Source of the DNA: Candidatus Zixiibacteriota bacterium
GTDB taxonomy: Bacteria > Zixibacteria > MSB-5A5 > GN15 > JACZUZ01
Direction: 5' to 3'
DNA length: 64,000 nucleotides
Assembly: GCA_024280775.1 (NCBI GenBank)
Contig: JAJRPM010000004.1
Location: 327,054 to 391,053, forward strand
In this document: positions 44,877-54,218 of the stretch, piece by piece
Layout of the letters: every line of letters begins with the position of its first letter
Numbering within the stretch: the first letter of the stretch is position 1
Position numbers and translations under genes: made by a program
The notes under the pieces: model-generated
What the model was told of the DNA's origin: nothing
Database searches by the model: none
Seen by the model: the letters and a program-made list of their open reading frames with translations, nothing else

Positions 44877-45161
44877 GACTGTATCTTATCTTTACTGTAT
44901 CAATCTTTCGAAAAAAGTCAGAAATGAAGGAATAGCCTGCGGCCTCCATCTAGAGAACGAAAGTAATCGAGTTTATCAGAATTACCAAGCCACAGACAGG
45001 AAACTTTGCAGGTTTTACGCCATTTACGGCGATTCAGAAACCAGCGAATCTGCAAAGGACCGAATCTGGACCAACGAGATACTTGACTTGAATCAGAGAG
45101 ACTCTGTACCTTACCCACCGCCGCAAAAACAGCATAGGCGCCCAATTAGAAACAGAGGAAT
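44877..45161. other. Divergent gap between the ClC and FAD-enzyme genes
   Basis: The 285 bases carry an open frame of 96 codons whose TGA overlaps the next ATG. Its composition is not protein-like and it has no ribosome-binding site, so it was not called. No clear promoter or hairpin stands out. Confidence 0.25.
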
Positions 45162-46325
45162 ATGAGCAAAACAGCAGATATAGTAATTGTGGGCGGCGGA
45201 GTCATCGGGCTTTCCTGCGCATTTTATATGGCCCGAGATATTTACGCAGGTAACGCCGCCGGTAAGATTGTGATAATCGAGAAAGAGCCGGTCACCGGCG
45301 CTGGCGCAACTGGCAAGAATGCCGGAGGGATTCGGGCGCAGTTTTCCAGCCCTGAGAATATCATTTTTTCTATTAGGTCAATTGAGGCTTTTGAGTCATT
45401 CGAAGAAGAAACCGGCAGTCCATTGGTTTTTAACCAATGCGGCTATTTGTTCCTCCAGTCGACTGAGGAGCAAGTGGCCAGGTTTGAGAAACAAGCCCAA
45501 CTACAGCGTTCACTGGGGGTAGACACTCAATTTCTGACACCGGATGAAATCCTGAAACTTGCTCCGGCCCTAAGGGTTGACGACTTGATTCGCGGCAACT
45601 TCTTTAATCGTGACGGCATAGCCGACCCGGGAGATTTGGCGATGGGGTATTACAATGCTGTTAAACGTCAGGGAGTTGAAGTCCTGACAAATACCACTGT
45701 GACAGGATTGGAATTGACCGACAATACAGTTTCTGCTGTTATCACTAATCGTGACACGATTCACTGCCAGAAAGTTATCAATGCCGCCGGTCCGTTCGCC
45801 GCTGAGATTGCAAAGATGGCGGGCTATGACCTTCCGGTTGCTCCAGTAAAACGTCAAATTGTGGTGTCCGGGCCTTTAGATTACATCAACGACGAATTTC
45901 CTATGGTGGTCGATGTATCCACCGGAGCATATTTTCACAAAGAGACTCCGGGGCTCCTGATGGGTTGGGCCGATCCCGCGACACAGCCGGGATATGATGA
46001 ATCCACCGATGATGACTACACTGATGAGATATTGATGCGCACATTGGAGCGCCTGCCACGTCTTGAAGACGCTGAGATTGGAACCGCCTGGGGAGGTCTC
46101 TATGAAACCACTCCTGACCACCAAGCGATTATCGGAGCGGCTCCGGGAATAGGCGGGCTTATTTTTGTAAACGGATTTTCAGGGCATGGACTAATGCATG
46201 CCCCGGCGGCCGGGATGGTTGTCGCAGATCTGGTTTCCGGCATTGCGCCGCGAATTGACTTGACTAACTTTTCCCCGGACAGATTTGCCAAAGGAGCGCT
46301 CATTCATGAAACAAATGTCATCTAG
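45162..46325 (+). CDS. FAD-dependent amine/amino acid oxidase-like protein (DAO family)
   Basis: The 387-residue protein has the dinucleotide-binding GGGVIGLSCAFYMARD at residues 9-24 and the E-K-E loop. It also has GATGKNAGGIRAQFSSPENI, as in sarcosine oxidase beta, and the C-terminal FAD motif VNGFSGHGLMHAPAAG. It likely oxidises a secondary or alpha amino group, but the substrate is not evident. AGAGGA precedes the ATG. Its end overlaps the next gene by 20 bases, though the products seem unrelated. Confidence 0.88.
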   Translation: MSKTADIVIVGGGVIGLSCAFYMARDIYAGNAAGKIVIIEKEPVTGAGATGKNAGGIRAQFSSPENIIFSIRSIEAFESFEEETGSPLVFNQCGYLFLQSTEEQVARFEKQAQLQRSLGVDTQFLTPDEILKLAPALRVDDLIRGNFFNRDGIADPGDLAMGYYNAVKRQGVEVLTNTTVTGLELTDNTVSAVITNRDTIHCQKVINAAGPFAAEIAKMAGYDLPVAPVKRQIVVSGPLDYINDEFPMVVDVSTGAYFHKETPGLLMGWADPATQPGYDESTDDDYTDEILMRTLERLPRLEDAEIGTAWGGLYETTPDHQAIIGAAPGIGGLIFVNGFSGHGLMHAPAAGMVVADLVSGIAPRIDLTNFSPDRFAKGALIHETNVI

Positions 46326-47130
46326 CAATTACTCGCGTGTCACTGTCGTCCTTTTGACTTTCGCTCTTTCCATAGGCGCTTTGTTTTGCTCTCCGACTTC
46401 CACGTTTGCCCAAGTAGACACCAGCTCCAGTCTCAAAAATCAACCCGGATGTGTCATGTTGCATGATAGCCTGCGACTGTGTTACACGTACCGCACCAAT
46501 CCGGCCAAGAAAGCTAAGGCGCTGGTTGTGACATTACCCATGCGCTCCCGCACTAGAGCCACCTACGGAAAAATCGATGATGTCCTGGCGGACAAGTTTC
46601 CTCAGCTATCATTTATAGATTTTGACCTGCGAGGTCATGGTGAGTCAATCTACGCTGGCAGTGACACTTTGGATTTTCGCTCTATGGGACGTGACGAATA
46701 CACGAAAATCCCACATGATATCAAAGAGGCCTTGCGTTTAATTCGTAATAAATACAAGAGTTTGAGACGTATTCCGATAGTGGTGATCGGCGCTTCAATC
46801 GGCGCTAACAGCGCAGGGATTCTCGCTAATATCGAAGATCGGGTGAAAGCGGTCGCTTTGCTTTCACCTGGAAAAGATTACCTGGGTTTGTTACCCGAGC
46901 CGCATTTGAAAATGACTGACGAAAAAGATGTGCTCTTTATGGTGGGCAAACAGGACACCTATTCTTTTGAATCCACCAATGAACTATTTGAGACCACTGA
47001 GGGTCGCAAGGTTCTTCATGTGTACAATTCGGCCAATCACGGCACAAACATCCCCAACAACAACGAGCAAGCGCTCAAAGATATTACTGACTGGATGCAA
47101 ACAGTTCTCACTAACCTGAAAAAGAAATAG
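46306..47130 (+). CDS. Secreted alpha/beta hydrolase
   Basis: ATG 46306 has AAAGGAG nine bases upstream and opens with a signal peptide (VTVVLLTFALSIGALFCS). An earlier frame start at 46285 would not. The 274-residue protein carries a complete triad: S164 in IGASIGANSAG, D217 in VGKQDTYS and H245 in NSANHGTNIP, with the oxyanion-loop DLRGHGES. It looks like a serine esterase or peptidase acting outside the cytoplasm. Substrate is unknown. Confidence 0.86.
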   Translation: MKQMSSSNYSRVTVVLLTFALSIGALFCSPTSTFAQVDTSSSLKNQPGCVMLHDSLRLCYTYRTNPAKKAKALVVTLPMRSRTRATYGKIDDVLADKFPQLSFIDFDLRGHGESIYAGSDTLDFRSMGRDEYTKIPHDIKEALRLIRNKYKSLRRIPIVVIGASIGANSAGILANIEDRVKAVALLSPGKDYLGLLPEPHLKMTDEKDVLFMVGKQDTYSFESTNELFETTEGRKVLHVYNSANHGTNIPNNNEQALKDITDWMQTVLTNLKKK

Positions 47131-47150
47131 AATCGTCATAGATTCTTCAG
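47115..47150. terminator. Hairpin between convergent genes, possible terminator
   Basis: AGAATC (47129-47134) and GATTCT (47141-47146) pair around a six-base loop, and CCTGAA and TTCAGG pair further out. It covers the stop of the hydrolase gene and the end of the M56 gene lies just beyond. There is no strong T tract. Confidence 0.35.
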
Positions 47151-47172
47151 GTACTTTGCGCGTAACTGTATC

Positions 47173-50100
47173 TTAATCCATTGCGCTCCCGCTACGCGAA
47201 CGTGCGCGCCGTGATGAGCGCTCAGCTTTGTACAATGCCGCAAGGACACTGTCCCGGTCATAGTCAGAATCAATACCGTCAACAACATCCATGAAAGCGT
47301 CATTGAGTGAATCGTCCTTTGAATAGAGCATGGCAATCTTCTTTAGAGCGCCGGCTTTTTCAAAGTCTGAATCAAACCCGTCAATGACGCCCAATACATC
47401 CAGCAGGACTTCCTTATCGGTTGACTCATCAACATCAAGTTTCGCTAAGACTCTGTGCTTTTCGTATTCAGAATCAATACCTCTAAGTGAGGCGATATAC
47501 GCCTTGCCGAAGTCACTGCGTCCTTCGTCGAATCGTGATAAGTCGATTAGTAATTCGGCTCTTTCATAGTCGGAGTCAATTGTCCCGGCAAGAGCTAGTA
47601 TCTTCAAAGCCAAAGCTTCGTTCATGGTTCTTCTATTCAATAGCTTCGTCAGGACGCGGCGTTTTTCATAATTTGAATCAATATCCACTATAGCGTCATA
47701 ATACGCCTGGGCGTACAAATCATCATCCTTAGTGTAACGTGACATGTCACTAAGTAACTCGGCGCGCTCGTAATCAGAGTCTATGTCTTTTGCCATTCTA
47801 AGAATAGCCAGAACTGTCTCACGGCTCAGGTCGCCTCTATCGGTTATGCCTTCGAGGGCGCGACGTTTTTCATAGTCCGAATCAATACCAGCGATTGCTT
47901 CTGCATACGCATCAACAACGTCATTGTCCGATAACCCGCTCTCGGAGAGACCGCGTAACAATTCTGCTCTCTCATAGTCCGAGTCAATCGACTCGGCCGC
48001 GCGCATCAATTCAAGCAAAACTCCTTTGGGCAAATCTTTTCGTGATAGAACAGTCCCTAGTGATTGTCTCTTGTCGTAATCTGAGTCAATAGTGTTGACG
48101 GCTTCGACATATGCCTTCAGAGTGGCGTCATCGTCTAGCTCATCTTCATCAATTGCCGAGAGAATCTGAGCTTTTTCATAATCAGAATCTATCTCACGTC
48201 CGATGGTTTTGACTGCTTCGCGCATTTGTTCGGAACTCATTTTTCCGCTCTCAAATAGCGCGCTATAGTAGGCCCGCTTAACATAGTCGGATTCCATTAA
48301 CCCGATCTCTTTAAGTACTCCTTCTGCTCCATCGTTATCCAGAATACGATCTACGCGCTCCTTAGCTCCAATATTGGAGTTACGCAGAACAAACAGAATT
48401 GTCTCATGTATCCACTCTTTGGCGTCATCATCAATGTCACTCCTGCGGCCGTCTTGGTAATATGTCTTATCCAGTTCGCCATCTTCATCGGAGAGAACTT
48501 CGTATTCTCGTTCGACACCGCGACCACGTTCACGGATTGTAAAGAAACCTTCATCGGAAACCGACTTGATATCCGTTTCGTCGTCTGTGAATTCAAATTC
48601 ACCTTGGGCGCGAACTCTGATTTTGTGACGACCGTCGGACCAATTGTAACTATACTCACCATCGTCATTACTGAAACTCCAGTCTCCATCATCTCCAATA
48701 GTAAAACTAGGAACGGCGATGTTAATGCCGCTGTTCCTCCGTGAGCTGGAGACCCGCGGAGCATCTACAATTACAACTGGATTCACAGGCTTCACAGTCA
48801 CTAGCGGAGCGGCGACATCGGGCGCGGCATAAGAATAGGAGTACAAGTAGCCATCTCTATCGGCCCTTGGCGCAACTGAAACTGCAACCGGCGTCGAAGG
48901 AGAAGCTGGAAACCTTGGGGTAGCAACAAAATCCGACCCAGTCGATACGCGGGCGTTATACGCTCGGTTACTTCGTGAATGTCTCTCAAGCGATCTGTTG
49001 ATCCGTTCCAATTCATGCTCATATTCTCTCAGCGCATCCTTGTAATAGTCGAGCCTATCACGCACATCGGGTGTGATGCGCTGGTTCTTTGCCTTGAAAT
49101 CTCTCATAGCTGACTTCAAGGCCTTTATTTTCTCTTTGGCGCTACGGCTTTGCTCTTTGTACTTGCGATAGCTCCGCTTGTTATTTGAATCATCACTGAC
49201 ATGCGAATACTCAACCCTATCGATTGGAACAATTCTTGGCGCTGATTCCACCTCATTGCTACGAGGCTCTTCGACAGCAACCACAGCCGGAATCAAAGTG
49301 AATTGCGCCAACGCAAGTAGCAACAATACGAACGTGGCGCTGACTGTCACTCTTGTTGAGCGCGAGCTACCGAATGAAGCGCTATTGAGCAAGCGCTCTA
49401 CCCGCGCGACCAGACGATTCTTTCTGATGAATGTCCCAGCCACCAAAGCGCTATGACGAGGCGCAGTAGATAGCTCGGCTAAACGCGCCAGACAGGCGGC
49501 GTATTTTTTAGGTGAACCGATGAATGACACAACTTCATTGTCGCAAGCCAATTCGCGTTCGAAATCCATCCGACGCGCAATCCAAATGGTGGCGGGGTTA
49601 ACAAAAAACAGAGCCTGAGCGGCTTGTTGCCAGAATACACTCCAATCGTCACGACGTTTCAAATGCGCCAACTCATGCACAAACACTAAGTCAAATTCAT
49701 CATCAGAGAGGCTGGCGAGGATAGTCTGAGGAATTATCACCGCCGGTGAACCAAAACCTACTGCCAACGGAACAGTAATATCGCTCGATACCAGCAGGCG
49801 GACATCGCGGGTAATTTTCTGGCGATGCATCCAATGTGCGAATCTTCTCTGAAGAGCCTCTGGCGCTTCAACTGCCGCGGCTTGCAGTGATTGCAATGAC
49901 CAATAGCTATAAGCCAGTCGAAGGATTAGCGCCATTGATATTATGAGCCAAATGCCCAAGAACAAGAATGCCCCTGACCTGCTAAGCACAAACGAAAACA
50001 CTGCATTGCCTGGCGAGTCAGATAATTGTGACAAACTCGTCAAAGGTAGTTTCGGAGAATTGTCGGCCTTTGAGGCGTCCCCAATGGTTGCTCTGTTGAG

Positions 50101-50559
50101 TGTACTGTCAGACTGTCTCGTCTTTGACGGTGTCAATCCATCGTTTATGAGTAGGAGTGTCGCGAGATTCCTGGTGGATGACAATCCTACCACAGGCGCT
50201 TTAATAAGCTTCTGTGGAGAATCGGGAAAGTTATCTGCCCACTTCGCACTATGATTCGAATGATTGTGTGTTGCTTCCAGATGTTCTGTTGCGCGATACT
50301 CAGAATCATCCCCGGTGATAAAGTATTTAGCAATCACCGGCGGCAGGAGTTTTTGTCCGGTTACAAATGGCAAGCCGACAATCACTGCGAGAGTCGCCGC
50401 CCAAATCGCAAAACGTCCGCGCGGATGCAAACGCGGAGCTATCTTGACTAATGTCCAAATCACAACTGTCAGCGCTACTCCTTGCCACAGACCATTCAAC
50501 AGGGCCTCGACTGACATACGTGACGCCGCCTCTATGAATTCAATGAAATTCGTAAACAT
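47173..50559 (-). CDS. BlaR1/MecR1-like M56 membrane metalloprotease with a repeat-rich C-terminal region
   Basis: ATG 50559 lies four bases after the blaI-type stop, with GGGGAG as ribosome-binding site. The N-terminal 420 residues have several membrane helices and a zincin core: HELAH near residue 293 and ERELACDNEVV as third-ligand region. This is the M56 family that cleaves itself and a repressor. After a membrane helix near 420 comes a Lys-rich coiled region, an acidic beta-rich region (about 640-740), then 11 copies of an I-D-S-D-Y-E-K/R unit spaced about 35-37 residues (helical, HEAT-like). The penicillin-binding sensor of BlaR1 is absent. The signal it senses is unknown. Confidence 0.85.
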   Translation of the reverse strand: MFTNFIEFIEAASRMSVEALLNGLWQGVALTVVIWTLVKIAPRLHPRGRFAIWAATLAVIVGLPFVTGQKLLPPVIAKYFITGDDSEYRATEHLEATHNHSNHSAKWADNFPDSPQKLIKAPVVGLSSTRNLATLLLINDGLTPSKTRQSDSTLNRATIGDASKADNSPKLPLTSLSQLSDSPGNAVFSFVLSRSGAFLFLGIWLIISMALILRLAYSYWSLQSLQAAAVEAPEALQRRFAHWMHRQKITRDVRLLVSSDITVPLAVGFGSPAVIIPQTILASLSDDEFDLVFVHELAHLKRRDDWSVFWQQAAQALFFVNPATIWIARRMDFERELACDNEVVSFIGSPKKYAACLARLAELSTAPRHSALVAGTFIRKNRLVARVERLLNSASFGSSRSTRVTVSATFVLLLLALAQFTLIPAVVAVEEPRSNEVESAPRIVPIDRVEYSHVSDDSNNKRSYRKYKEQSRSAKEKIKALKSAMRDFKAKNQRITPDVRDRLDYYKDALREYEHELERINRSLERHSRSNRAYNARVSTGSDFVATPRFPASPSTPVAVSVAPRADRDGYLYSYSYAAPDVAAPLVTVKPVNPVVIVDAPRVSSSRRNSGINIAVPSFTIGDDGDWSFSNDDGEYSYNWSDGRHKIRVRAQGEFEFTDDETDIKSVSDEGFFTIRERGRGVEREYEVLSDEDGELDKTYYQDGRRSDIDDDAKEWIHETILFVLRNSNIGAKERVDRILDNDGAEGVLKEIGLMESDYVKRAYYSALFESGKMSSEQMREAVKTIGREIDSDYEKAQILSAIDEDELDDDATLKAYVEAVNTIDSDYDKRQSLGTVLSRKDLPKGVLLELMRAAESIDSDYERAELLRGLSESGLSDNDVVDAYAEAIAGIDSDYEKRRALEGITDRGDLSRETVLAILRMAKDIDSDYERAELLSDMSRYTKDDDLYAQAYYDAIVDIDSNYEKRRVLTKLLNRRTMNEALALKILALAGTIDSDYERAELLIDLSRFDEGRSDFGKAYIASLRGIDSEYEKHRVLAKLDVDESTDKEVLLDVLGVIDGFDSDFEKAGALKKIAMLYSKDDSLNDAFMDVVDGIDSDYDRDSVLAALYKAERSSRRARSRSGSAMD

Positions 50560-50563
50560 TATC

Positions 50564-50941
50564 TCAATTCTCCCCTTCAATCAATCGCTTGATCTTATCA
50601 AGATCCGCCGGATTGATATCATCGCTCTCAATTATGTGCTGCGCCAAAAGTTCTGGTGAGTTGTTGAAAAAACGACTTAGCATATACTGCACCACATTGT
50701 TGCGCGCCTGGTCCTGGTCGACTATCGGTTTGAATACATGCGCGCGGCCTTCTTTGATATGATCAACATATTGCTTTTGCTCAAGTATGCGGAGAGTGGT
50801 TAGCACGGTGTTGTATGCCAGAGGTTCTGAATCCGGCAGGGCCGCAACCAAATCGCTAACTGAGCCGCTCCCTTTCTTCCAGAGGATATCCATCAAACGC
50901 AATTCTGCGTCAGTCAATGTCGGTGATTTCTTTCTAGCCAT
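50564..50941 (-). CDS. BlaI/MecI-family transcriptional repressor
   Basis: The 125-residue protein is a winged-helix repressor of the BlaI/MecI/CopY type: LTDAELRLMDILWKKG, YNTVLTTLRILEQKQYV and a C-terminal dimerisation part. It is normally inactivated by the neighbouring M56 protease. Together they make a two-gene sensing unit. Because the sensor region differs from BlaR1, the target is probably not beta-lactam resistance; no beta-lactamase is present. Confidence 0.94.
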   Translation of the reverse strand: MARKKSPTLTDAELRLMDILWKKGSGSVSDLVAALPDSEPLAYNTVLTTLRILEQKQYVDHIKEGRAHVFKPIVDQDQARNNVVQYMLSRFFNNSPELLAQHIIESDDINPADLDKIKRLIEGEN

Positions 50942-51254
50942 ATCCTTAGCTCTCCTTCAATCTATATCTCTTGGCTGTAACTCCGGCAGATTTGCCAGCG
51001 AGACCCTGTTTGTTTTGCGCTTGGTTTTCTGTTTTGCTCAATGAAGATCAATGTGCTCTAAACTTAACAATTAAGGAATTAGTATTTCCTATTATTGAGT
51101 ATACGCAAAAACCACAGAAAAGTTAACTAATTATATAGTTTTTAAGAAAAAAGTTGACGGCTACGGGACATTTCAGCAGTAAAACGATTGTAGGACAACA
51201 GATTAAAAGTAGGAGACGGAATGACTTACAGTGCGGGACAGATTGTTGCCGAGC
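50942..51254. promoter_or_regulatory. AT-rich upstream region of the BlaI-type operon with candidate operator dyads
   Basis: Two overlapping dyads lie about 120-150 bases upstream of the repressor start: CTTAA-CAA-TTAAG (51063-51075) and AGGAA-N7-TTCCT (51074-51090). BlaI-type repressors commonly bind such symmetric AT-rich sites at their own promoter, but these do not match the known TACA/TGTA boxes. No gene was seen here. Confidence 0.4.
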
Positions 51255-52064
51255 CTAATTCTGAGGGTCTTCTTTCGCAGGATCATCATCGGGGGTCTCA
51301 CCGAGATCAATCATTTGCTCATCACCGGCATAGTTGATTGAACGAGCTTCTGTGAGACGTAGTAGCCGCTGGGTTACGTCTCTAATCTGCATAGCTGATT
51401 TTTCGACAATCTCCAGCTTCCGGCGCACTTCGGGGGTAAGCTCATCACTCTTCATAAGGAGCAACTGGACATTGCCCAGAGCGGCGGTAAGCGGGTTGTT
51501 GATTTCGTGGTTGACAGTGACTGCGGTCTCCATCACGGCTTCCAGGCGGGCCTTGTCGATACGTTCCTGCTCGGTTCCTTCCCCGGCGGGAGCGGCCCCT
51601 AGATTGGCCACAACAGCTAGAGTAATTGAGGCGGCCAGCGACTCCAGGAAGTAATCCTCTCGGATAATGCCAGTTTCATTGGGCTTTACTCCAAAAGCGG
51701 CTCCCAGGAGCTTTTTGCCCTGAATAAGGGGTACAGTAAACGCCGAGAGCGGATTCTCACCGCCAAATGAGAGAAAGGCGCTACGTAGTTTGCGTTTCTT
51801 TCGCAGACCTTCAAAAAGGTCGTCTTCGAGTTCATTGAGAATAGAAAGCGATTGGTCGTCATCTGAATGATAGACATTCAAAGCCACCGCTCCGGTTTCG
51901 CCCCATAAGACAATCCGCACTGCAGAAAGACCGATCAAAGCGGCGGTATTCACCAAGGCCGCTTTGACGCTCCCGGGGAGATCGTTCCCTTGTGCGCCGG
52001 AAATTGCAATTTGCCGCAATATCTCAAAGCGGGCTAAACTGTTCGATTCGCTATTTTTATCCAC
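51255..52064 (-). CDS. GAF and HisKA-domain protein lacking an ATPase domain
   Basis: The 269-residue protein has a GAF-like domain at about residues 10-155 and a HisKA dimerisation helix with the H-box H186 in TVNHEINNPLTAAL. After the second helix (to about 240) the protein ends in an acidic tail. The HATPase_c domain (N, G1 and G2 boxes) that a histidine kinase needs is missing, and the downstream sequence does not supply it in any frame. It may be a phospho-acceptor, a heterodimer partner or a degenerate kinase. No response regulator is next to it. Confidence 0.8.
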   Translation of the reverse strand: MDKNSESNSLARFEILRQIAISGAQGNDLPGSVKAALVNTAALIGLSAVRIVLWGETGAVALNVYHSDDDQSLSILNELEDDLFEGLRKKRKLRSAFLSFGGENPLSAFTVPLIQGKKLLGAAFGVKPNETGIIREDYFLESLAASITLAVVANLGAAPAGEGTEQERIDKARLEAVMETAVTVNHEINNPLTAALGNVQLLLMKSDELTPEVRRKLEIVEKSAMQIRDVTQRLLRLTEARSINYAGDEQMIDLGETPDDDPAKEDPQN

Positions 52065-52586
52065 TACTTAGTTCAAATATAGATAGAGAGAAATTCTGGT
52101 AATGACCTGATACTCGTTGAAAGTCATCTGCATTGTCTCTGAGCAACTGCTGTGCCTTGAATCGAGTTCAGATAGTAATTATGGGCGCAATCCTCCACTA
52201 AATGGATGAATCGTGGTGTAGTTTTGCTTCTAAAGTGTTTGCTACTACGGTCACAGAGAAGGCAAGTAGTTTTCCTCTGCGCTGGCAGTTCTGAACGCGC
52301 TTATTTGAGTTTTTCGATAGGCGTCAGAAATGTTACTACAGTATAAGGCATACTTACAGGCTGGCAAGCTCACAAGAGCCAACTTCAGGTGATGAAACCT
52401 GGAGTTTATACCTGTAAATCGTGAAACCTGCCGACCGTTTTGCAGTACAGTTGCCAATCGGTATTCAATAGTGAAATCTCTTGCACATTATCTCTTGCAC
52501 TTTGATGACTTGACAGTCCCCTCTACACTCTGTTATTTGGCGCCTTCCGACGCAGGAACAACTCCGCGCTGGAATCGACACTTCTG
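52065..52586. promoter_or_regulatory. Upstream region of purF with direct repeats and a possible promoter
   Basis: ATCTCTTGCAC occurs twice in tandem at 52476-52486 and 52490-52500, 14 bases apart. A TTGACA (52510-52515) with TGTTAT (52531-52536) follows at a short 15-base spacing. The repeats are placed where a regulator would act. The rest of the 522 bases shows two similar GAAACCTG words near 52395 and 52423 but no gene or known riboswitch. Confidence 0.35.
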
Positions 52587-54005
52587 ATGACGCCTGAGGG
52601 TTTTTGCGGGGATAATGTGGATATGATGCACGACAAATGCGGAGTTTTTGGAGCGGTCGGTTTGTCCGACGCTTCACGCCTAACCTACTTCGGGCTATAC
52701 TCATTACAACATCGCGGACAGGAGTCCGCCGGGATTGTCACATCCGATGAAGGCGAAATCCACCTGCATCGCGGCATGGGACTGGTGAGTCGTGTCTTTC
52801 GTGATCCAGCGGTAATGGAGCGACTCTCCGGCTCGATTGCTATTGGTCACACGAGATACTCGACAACCGGCGCGTCATCGCTGACAAATATCCAACCCTT
52901 CCTGATTACCAACCGTCAGCGCAAACTGGCTTTGGCCCACAACGGCAATCTTACCAACAGCCGCACTTTGCGCACTGAATTGGAAGCCAAGGGTTCGATT
53001 TTCCAGACCACCTCTGATTCTGAGATTATCCTGCACCTGGTAGCGCGTTCACAAGCCGAAGAACCTCTTGAAGCAATTTGCGAAGCATTACAAACAGTCA
53101 CCGGCGCCTACTCGATTCTGTTTATGACCAAAGATTCGGTAATTGCTGCACGTGACCCGCAGGGTTTTCGCCCTTTGTGTTTGGGGCGCTTTAATGGCGG
53201 CTATGTTGTCGCATCGGAAACTTGCGCCTTCGATTTGGTTGGAGCCGAATACATTCGAGACATTGAACCCGGTGAGGTTCTGCAAATCACAAAAGACAAT
53301 CTCAAATCAGTTTTCCCCCACAAGAAACAAAAACATGCTTTCTGTATTTTCGAGTACATCTATTTCGCTAGACCTGATTCGAAAATCTTCGAAGAAAACG
53401 TAGATAAGATTCGTCGTCGTCTCGGGCGTCAGTTAGCTATCGAACATCCAGTTGAGGCGGACATTGTTATAGGTATTCCTGATTCGGCTAATACCGCGAC
53501 TCTTGGTTATTCGGAAGAGTCTGGTATACGTTTTGAAATTGGATTGATTCGCAATCATTATGTCGGACGGACCTTCATTGACCCGGATCAAAAAATACGC
53601 GATTTGGATGTGCGTGTGAAGTTCAACACCGTCAAAGGTGTGCTCGATGGCAAACGTGTGATTGTAGTTGATGATTCAATAGTGCGCGGAACAACTTCTA
53701 AGAAACTTATTAAGCTGATCCGTGAGGCCGGAGCTAAAGAAGTGCATTTCCGCGCCTCCTCGCCGCCGATTATGGCGCCCTGTTTTTATGGCATTGATAT
53801 GCCCACCAAAGAAGAGCTTATCGCCTCATCAAAAACTGTCGAAGAAATCCGCAAATATCTCGACGCCGATTCACTCGGATATCTCTCCGTCGATGGCATG
53901 TTGGGAATGAGCTCATTACCGGCAGAATCCTATTGTGTAGGTTGTTTCACCGGCAAATACCCGATTCCGGTCGAACCTCGTAATGGTAAGTTTTTCTTGG
54001 AATAA
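52587..54005 (+). CDS. purF: Amidophosphoribosyltransferase (Fe-S type)
   Basis: PurF starts purine synthesis by making phosphoribosylamine from PRPP and glutamine. The glutaminase Cys follows a short propeptide (DKCGVFGAVG). HRGQESAGIV and the PRPP loop VIVVDDSIVRGTTSKK are present. The four Cys ligands of the B. subtilis-type cluster are visible (HAFCIF, IMAPCFYG, ESYCVGCF). Several starts are possible: ATG 52587, GTG 52617 or ATG 52623, giving propeptides of 17, 7 or 5 residues. None has a decisive ribosome-binding site. The gene is transcribed alone. Confidence 0.95.
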   Translation: MTPEGFCGDNVDMMHDKCGVFGAVGLSDASRLTYFGLYSLQHRGQESAGIVTSDEGEIHLHRGMGLVSRVFRDPAVMERLSGSIAIGHTRYSTTGASSLTNIQPFLITNRQRKLALAHNGNLTNSRTLRTELEAKGSIFQTTSDSEIILHLVARSQAEEPLEAICEALQTVTGAYSILFMTKDSVIAARDPQGFRPLCLGRFNGGYVVASETCAFDLVGAEYIRDIEPGEVLQITKDNLKSVFPHKKQKHAFCIFEYIYFARPDSKIFEENVDKIRRRLGRQLAIEHPVEADIVIGIPDSANTATLGYSEESGIRFEIGLIRNHYVGRTFIDPDQKIRDLDVRVKFNTVKGVLDGKRVIVVDDSIVRGTTSKKLIKLIREAGAKEVHFRASSPPIMAPCFYGIDMPTKEELIASSKTVEEIRKYLDADSLGYLSVDGMLGMSSLPAESYCVGCFTGKYPIPVEPRNGKFFLE

Positions 54006-54071
54006 AACAACCAGCTCAGACTGTCACTAACAGTAGGACTGCAAAGCTAATTGACCAGCAGGACAATACTT

Positions 54072-54176
54072 GTCATTGCGAGCGAAGCGCGGCAATCCCG
54101 TCGACCCAAGATACCACAATCCTAATACGAGATTGCCGCGGACTCAGACGCAATGCGTCTGAGTCCGCCCAATGAC
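54072..54176. repeat. Complete MITE-like inverted-repeat element between purF and marC
   Basis: The element starts with GTCATTG and ends with CAATGAC. It contains GCGAGCGAAGCGCGGCAATC near the left end and GATTGCCGCG further right. An internal palindrome, GGACTCAGACGC-AAT-GCGTCTGAGTCC, lies at 54140-54166. There is no transposase. It belongs to the same family as the pieces at 33519 and 28607, and sits between two convergent genes. Confidence 0.8.
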
Positions 54177-54218
54177 TGCTAGTCTTGAACTTTAGCTTCG
54201 ATAGAGCGCTTTACATTA

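Noticed and set aside
44875-45165. A 96-codon plus-strand frame whose stop overlaps the FAD-enzyme start by four bases
   Set aside because: It begins at the very start of the divergent ClC gene, has no ribosome-binding site, and its composition does not look like a protein.
47173-50941. A beta-lactam resistance operon
   Set aside because: The pair is BlaI/BlaR1-like, but there is no penicillin-binding sensor domain and no beta-lactamase gene nearby.
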